From Ahaetulla prasina (taxonomy: Eukaryota > Chordata > Lepidosauria > Squamata > Colubridae): a stretch of 64,000 bases of DNA. Position 1 is the first letter of the stretch; the number at the start of each line of letters is the position of its first letter. The notes under the pieces are model-generated. The model saw only the letters and a list, made by a program, of their open reading frames with translations, was not told where the DNA came from and did not search any database. Location: positions 279,821,524-279,885,523 of the forward strand of contig NC_080540.1 of assembly GCF_028640845.1 (NCBI RefSeq), in the 5' to 3' direction. Positions 43,775 to 64,000 of the stretch are shown here, piece after piece. Made by a program: the position numbers and the translations under genes.

Positions 43775-43912
43775 ATCAAGTGTTGTACCTTATGATTCTT
43801 GACGGATGTATCTTGTCTCTTTATGTACATTGAGAGCCTATGCACCAAAGACAAATTCCTTGTGTGTCCAATCACACTTGGCCAACAAAAAAATCTATTC
43901 TATTCTATTAAT
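43775..43912 (+). mobile_element. CR1/L3-like 3' end, opposite orientation
   Basis: TGTTGTACCTTATGATTCTT, CTTGTGTGTCCAATCACACT, TGGCCAACAAAAAAATC and TTCTA units. With the two minus copies it forms an inverted arrangement between the divergent promoters. Confidence 0.85.
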
Positions 43913-44039
43913 AATTGCAAAAAGTTGATCAATGATGCAGTCACAATGTACGTTCTCTGTGTCGAGACCTTTTCCCACCCCATCGTTAGATTTCTTCCAC
44001 CGCGAACCGTCCCTGACTTAATTTAACTTATCTTCGATC

Positions 44040-44500
44040 AGCCAGCTAAAACAAAGGAAGGTTGGCTTTCGCAATGCCTCCTGGGTACTGTAGTCCACCC
44101 GTAAAGCGACGGGGCAAGCGCGAAAGCAAAACGCGATGTATCTTGGGTACTGTAGTCCCACCACCACCTTTGTGAAGGAAGTGACGTCGAAGTTGTGGTC
44201 GGTTTCGGCAACGTGGATATGTTTTCCCAGGCTTCCTTTCGCGCCTGAGGGACAAACGGAGCCGGAAATGTCAGAGGCGTCTGCGGCTCAGCTGGTGGCC
44301 GGCTCGGTTCCTTCCTGCGGAGAGCCGGACTTCCTCCGCCTGAGGAGTAGGCAGCCGGGAGTCCCCGGGAGAAGCCTCGGGAAAGATTCTTGCTGAACGG
44401 AAAGCCCGTAGTCCTTGGTTCGGGGCCCAGCAGTAACCCGGCGAGGAGCGGGGACCGCCAGAGGATGCGACCGGGGAGTGCCCAGCCCCGTCTCTGTCGG
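44040..44500 (+). promoter_or_regulatory. LMBRD2 CpG-rich promoter with paired ZNF143-like sites
   Basis: Two minus-strand ZNF143/THAP11-type motifs, GGGTACTGTAGTCC at about 44083-44096 and 44145-44158, and a CRE-like TGACGTC at 44182-44188. CpG-rich, TATA-less. Sits directly before the inferred first exon. Confidence 0.65.
44240..44500 (+). other. LMBRD2: LMBRD2 non-coding first exon (5' boundary inferred)
   Basis: A consensus donor CGG|GTAAGG occurs at 44500/44501 in the CpG-rich region, and the coding exon at 46713 has an acceptor before its 5'UTR, so an upstream exon is needed. It carries a possible uORF (ATG 44268 to stop 44396, 42 codons). The 5' end is a guess. Confidence 0.6.
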
Positions 44501-44537
44501 GTAAGGCCACACGGAGTCCCGTCCTTCGGCCACTGGT

Positions 44538-44905
44538 TAGCTTTCTTCTCTTCGGCCCTCTCAGGCCGGCCTTCCCCGACTGTTGGGTATTGGATTACAT
44601 TTCCCATCATCCGCAGCCCTCATTGGACTACAGTTCCCATCACCCGCAGCCCCGACCTCCCCCCATTGCTTAGCCTTTTTCTCTTCGGCCCTCTCAGGCC
44701 GACTTCCCACCCACCCCCACCCCCGGACTCGGCCCCCTGTTATGTATTGGACTACGGTTCCCATCACCCGCAGCCCGTATTGGACTACAGTTCCCATCAT
44801 CCGCAGCTTCGTCCTTCCCCACAAATAGCTTTCTTTTCTTCGGCCCTCTCAGGCTGGCTTTCCCCGACTCAGCCCCTTGTTGTGTATTGGACTACAGTCC
44901 CCATC
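44538..44905 (+). repeat. Three-unit minisatellite carrying ZNF143-like motifs
   Basis: Units begin at about 44538, 44671 and 44826, each with TAGC(T/C)TT, CTTCGGCCCTCTCAGGC and a GACT(A/T)C motif block. Within the units, GGA(C/T)TACA/GNTYCCCATC occurs five times (44592, 44625, 44749, 44782, 44889). Lies at the start of LMBRD2 intron 1. Confidence 0.8.
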
Positions 44906-45299
44906 AAAGGGATTTTTTAAAAAAAATACTCTTAACAGGATGGGTGCTTTAAAGTCTTTAAAACTGGGCAGCCGGCTCTGTGGGATTCTCTGCTCCAATT
45001 TTTATTTTTATCTTTTTGGCTTGCTTAAACCGGATATAGAAGCATGCTAAATAAAAGTAGGACATGAATGTGAATAATTATCATTGGATATGTATATATT
45101 CTGGTATTGCCTTTGCTAGTGCATGTTGGTAGAAACTCTTACTTGCAAGTTGTTGCTTATTTCTGTCCTCCAGTGTTAAGATGAAAGAAGTGCTAGAATT
45201 CAGTACTGCAGCACTTTGTGTTTTAGGTGGGGTGGTGGGAGTCATATATATGTATATGTATTCATACATGAAGAATATATCAGATAAAGGACAAAATAA

Positions 45300-45537
45300 A
45301 GTGGTACCTTAATACTCATTGTTAATTGGTTCTAGGAAGTGTGATGAGTACCAAAAACCATAAGTACCAAACAATTTTTCCCCACAAGGAATAATATAGT
45401 GAGTCACAAGGCAGCCACCACTGACAAACTTGTATGTTGAGTAACAGACGAGTACTCGGACCAAATTTTCACATCGAAGTGCATTGAGTACCAAATTCGA
45501 TGATTTCAAAGCAGTTGAGTACCAAGGTACCACTTTA
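45300..45537. mobile_element. DNA transposon MITE (GTGGTACCTT termini)
   Basis: Left end AAGTGGTACCTTAATACTCA and right end TGAGTACCAAGGTACCACTT are inverted repeats; AGTACCAAAT phrases recur inside. Possibly Tigger family. Confidence 0.75.
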
Positions 45538-46658
45538 AGGATAAATGTGCCTGAATTAGAACGGTGATTGATTCCTGTACAAAATTAGCAGCACTGCTTT
45601 TAAAAAGTTCATTCCAAAGCAGGGAAACTTCAGATCAATTTCTGAAAGGCAAGTTTGCAAGTGCAAAGGGAAATGAATGCAAAATGCATACTTGGCTCTC
45701 TTTAAATTGCCAACTTGAATCCAGTGGAATTTACAGCTTCATTTTGACATGTTAATCTTGTTTTTCACAGAAATTGTAGGGAAGACAAGTTTAGAGATAT
45801 GGTGTGAAGTGTTTGCTTAAGGTTTTATCTTACTGCTTTTGATAGGTTCCTGTGCTTTTTAGCCCAGTAGTTGCTTAAGCTTTTTCCCCTAGTTACTTAC
45901 AGATTTAACAACAGTTTAAAATCATTAAGATATTCTGGTGGAAGTTTTTAATAGTTAGCTTTTTCTCAGTACCTGTGTAGTAAAAATTACAGTATAAAAG
46001 TTTGCTGTCAGGTTTTAATTTTTGTTCTCATCTCTGTTTACAACAGTAATATGTTATAACAGCAATATGTACTACTTATGCGATCATGGTTTGAAGTTCA
46101 TTTTCAATGACTTCATAAGAGCTGACAAATGAAATAATGAAGCATAAAATTAACAGTTAGTCATTCCAGAACTCATTTATTTTTTAAAATATGTTCTACC
46201 TTTCTGCCACAATATGACTCAAAAGGGCTGACATAATATCATCCAAAACAGTCATAGCACAAATCAATAATACAATAGCTTAAAAAAAACAAGCAAGAAA
46301 AACAATCTAAACTGGCTCAGAGGAGCAGGGAGACAAAATAGGGACAGAAACTCAAATCATTTGAAAGGTCTGTGATGTTCACATTCTTCTATTGTGTTCT
46401 CTAAAGCAGCCACAACTTTCCACAACTCCAGATTTACTACACTGTTACTATACTCCCATCAACCTCAGGCAGCAGGACCAATACCCATTTGTAGAAGAGA
46501 GACAGAGGTTACTCAGGAACTGAAGTAGCATTTAGATCAGTGCTTTTGTTCTGTAGCTATTAAAATACACTGAAGTCCAATGGCATGGAGCAGAGTCCAA
46601 TGTGGTAGACAATGTGGTTTTTTTAATCTTTTCAGCTGAATATTAAATGTTTATTGTA

Positions 46659-46686
46659 AGCCCTATTCTATTCTATTCTATTCTAG
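46659..46686 (+). repeat. (TTCTA)n microsatellite
   Basis: Five TTCTA units without the LINE tail next to them. Confidence 0.8.
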
Positions 46687-46763
46687 TCATTGTTTTTTGC
46701 TGTTTATTATAGATGTAATCCTCTTATGAACCAATACATGCTGGTTGGAATCAGTGAACAATA

Positions 46764-62442
<15,679 letters not shown>

Positions 62443-62751
62443 TAGGAACCTGTTTTTTTTTCAAAGTTGTATTGTTTGGATATTGTGTGTTCTGAAATTG
62501 CTCTTCCCGTCTCAGATGAATTGGTCTTTCTCAGCCAGTTCAGAAAATGTTGAAAAAAATAGAGCAAGCTTTAACATCAGCTCGAGTTTTTCCCTCCCTT
62601 TTCCTGACAGAGAAATTTTAGAGTTGCAAGCACAATAACCAGTGAGCCTCCTCAGATTGTTTGGCTGGTGATAAGTAAAATAAATTTGTACCACCAAAAA
62701 GACATAGCTCTCCTGCTTGACACACCATTAGAATGTAACTTAATTCCAGGG

Positions 62752-63860
62752 CTGTCTTAACATATGGGCTTGATGGTCACTTGCCCATGGGCCCTCCAAG
62801 CATAGGGGCCCCAGACTAATCTGTGTGTGTTAACCCTTCAATGCACCTTGTATCATATAAATACCAGTCCGCGGCTGACTGTCGGTGGCGAGTCATTGGC
62901 CCCGATGGAGAGGGTGCGCAACTTAGGCGTCCTCCTGGATGAACGGCTGTCTCTAGAAGATCATTTGACGGCCGTCTCCAGGAGAGCGTTCTACCAGGTT
63001 TGCCTGGTGCGCCAGTTGCGCCCCTTTCTAGACCGGGATGCCCTATGCACGGTCACTCACGCACTCGTGACGTCTCGCCTGGATTACTGCAATGCTCTCT
63101 ACATGGGGCTCCCCTTGAAGGGCATCCGGAGGCTGCAGTTAGTCCAGAATGCGGCTGCGCGGGTGATAGAGGGAGCCCCTCGTGGCTCCCGTATGACACC
63201 TATCCTGCGCAGACTGCACTGGCTACCTGTGGCCTTCCGGGTGCGCTTCAAGGTTTTGGTGACCATCTTTAAAGCGCTCCATGGCATAGGGCCGGGCTAC
63301 TTACGGGACCGCCTGCTGCTACCGAATACCTCTCTCCGACCCGTGCGCTCTCATAGAGAGGGACTCCTCAGGGTGCCGTCAGCGAGGCAATGTCGTCTGG
63401 CGGCGCCCAGGGGAAGGGCCTTCTCTGTGGGGGCTCCCACCCTTTGGAACGAACTACCCCCAGGACTTCGTCAGCTTCCGGACCTTCGGACCTTCCGCCG
63501 CGAGCTTAAAACACACTTATTTATTTGCGCAGGACTGAGTTAGATTTTAAATTTACGGGTTTTAAACTGGGTTTTATTTTTTATATTTTTAAATATTTGG
63601 CGTTTAGAATAAGTTTTTTAATTGTTTTTTACTCTGTATTTATGTGTTTTTAAGTGCCTGTTAACCGCCCTGAGTCCCTCGGGAGATAGGGCGGTATACA
63701 AATATGATTAAATAAATAAATAAATAAATAAATATTACATTTTACTGCATTTTTTATTAATACTTACATGCAAATATATGTTTAATTTTATCAACCATTT
63801 ACATTTTTATTCTTATGGGTTGTCGTAGTACAGTGCTTTGCCCGGGGGCCCATAATGCTT
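62752..63860. repeat. Unclassified repeat split by an L2 insertion
   Basis: Left flank GGCTGTCTTAACATATGGGC with GCCCATGGGCCCTCCAAGCA, and right flank TTTGCCCGGGGGCCCATAAT with GAGGGCCCTGC, look like two halves of one inverted element around the L2 at 62865-63735. Confidence 0.45.
62865..63735 (+). mobile_element. L2 LINE 3' end, 5'-truncated, clean C-terminal frame
   Basis: From [20 protein letters not shown] to [16 protein letters not shown] and a stop at 63541-63543, then 3'UTR, CCGCCCTGAGTCCCTCGGGA and (AAAT)n. Nearly identical in design to the end of the 8525-10640 copy. The RT catalytic part is missing. Confidence 0.9.
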
Positions 63861-64000
63861 TAAGAGGGCCCTGCTTAATTCACATGCTTTAAAAAGATAT
63901 TTTAAACATATTTTGTTTTATCTGTCTTGACTCTTAATTCCAATTCACATAGTTTGTGAAATGATCTTTTTCTTTTTGTTGAGATTGGATTGGGCCAGTG

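Noticed and set aside
44038..44610. 190-codon minus-strand frame over the LMBRD2 CpG island
   Set aside because: Antisense to the first exon and minisatellite, GC-rich composition, no domain; chance frame.
44538..44905. Spaced repeats that might suggest a CRISPR array
   Set aside because: Vertebrate context; units of 133-155 bp are unequal and imperfect: a minisatellite.

Overview
The window is vertebrate nuclear DNA, most likely from an advanced snake. Three split genes with GT-AG introns sit in an AT-rich background full of squamate repeats: Bov-B and CR1/L2 LINEs, tRNA-derived SINEs with an ACCTTT-type tail, hAT and Tigger-like MITEs, and CR1/L3-like 3' ends running into (TTCTA)n arrays, a pairing reported as typical of snakes. 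Species cannot be fixed from the sequence alone.

Layout. (1) 1-14518, + strand: 3' part of NADK2 (mitochondrial NAD kinase); seven complete or terminal exons plus one cut by the left edge give the last 256 residues. Probable 3'UTR follows, possibly to about 18.75 kb. (2) 20303-42630, - strand: complete coding region of SKP2, the F-box/LRR substrate receptor of SCF ubiquitin ligase. NADK2 and SKP2 converge. (3) 42.5-44.9 kb: two CpG-rich promoters, SKP2 leftward and LMBRD2 rightward, separated by snake LINE tails and bearing E2F-, CRE- and ZNF143-like motifs. (4) 44.2-64 kb, + strand: LMBRD2, a multi-pass membrane protein; one non-coding and 12 coding exons (548 codons) are inside, and the 3' end lies beyond the right edge. 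The order NADK2-SKP2-LMBRD2 matches the conserved vertebrate block (human 5p13). The genes share a neighbourhood rather than a pathway.

The most notable structure is a set of three direct tandem duplications of about 0.8-0.95 kb. The first (1186-3064) covers two NADK2 exons; the second copy of one exon carries a 1-nt deletion and the first copy of the other is cut at the junction. The second (16771-18372) lies downstream of the NADK2 stop. The third (32528-34424) duplicates a 144-nt SKP2 exon perfectly and in frame, so a SKP2 with 48 extra residues is possible. They are either real local duplications or assembly artefacts; the differing divergences (about 99.7%, 99.75% and 98%) argue that they do not share one cause.

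The rest is mostly transposons. Ten hAT-type MITEs have 8-bp target-site duplications that can be read directly. Tigger-like MITEs, a 614-codon L2-type reverse transcriptase ORF with a broken catalytic motif (YAGD), a nearly complete CR1 ORF2 inside SKP2 intron 1, and several nested insertions fill the introns. No CRISPR, bacterial genes, tRNA genes or viral genes were seen.
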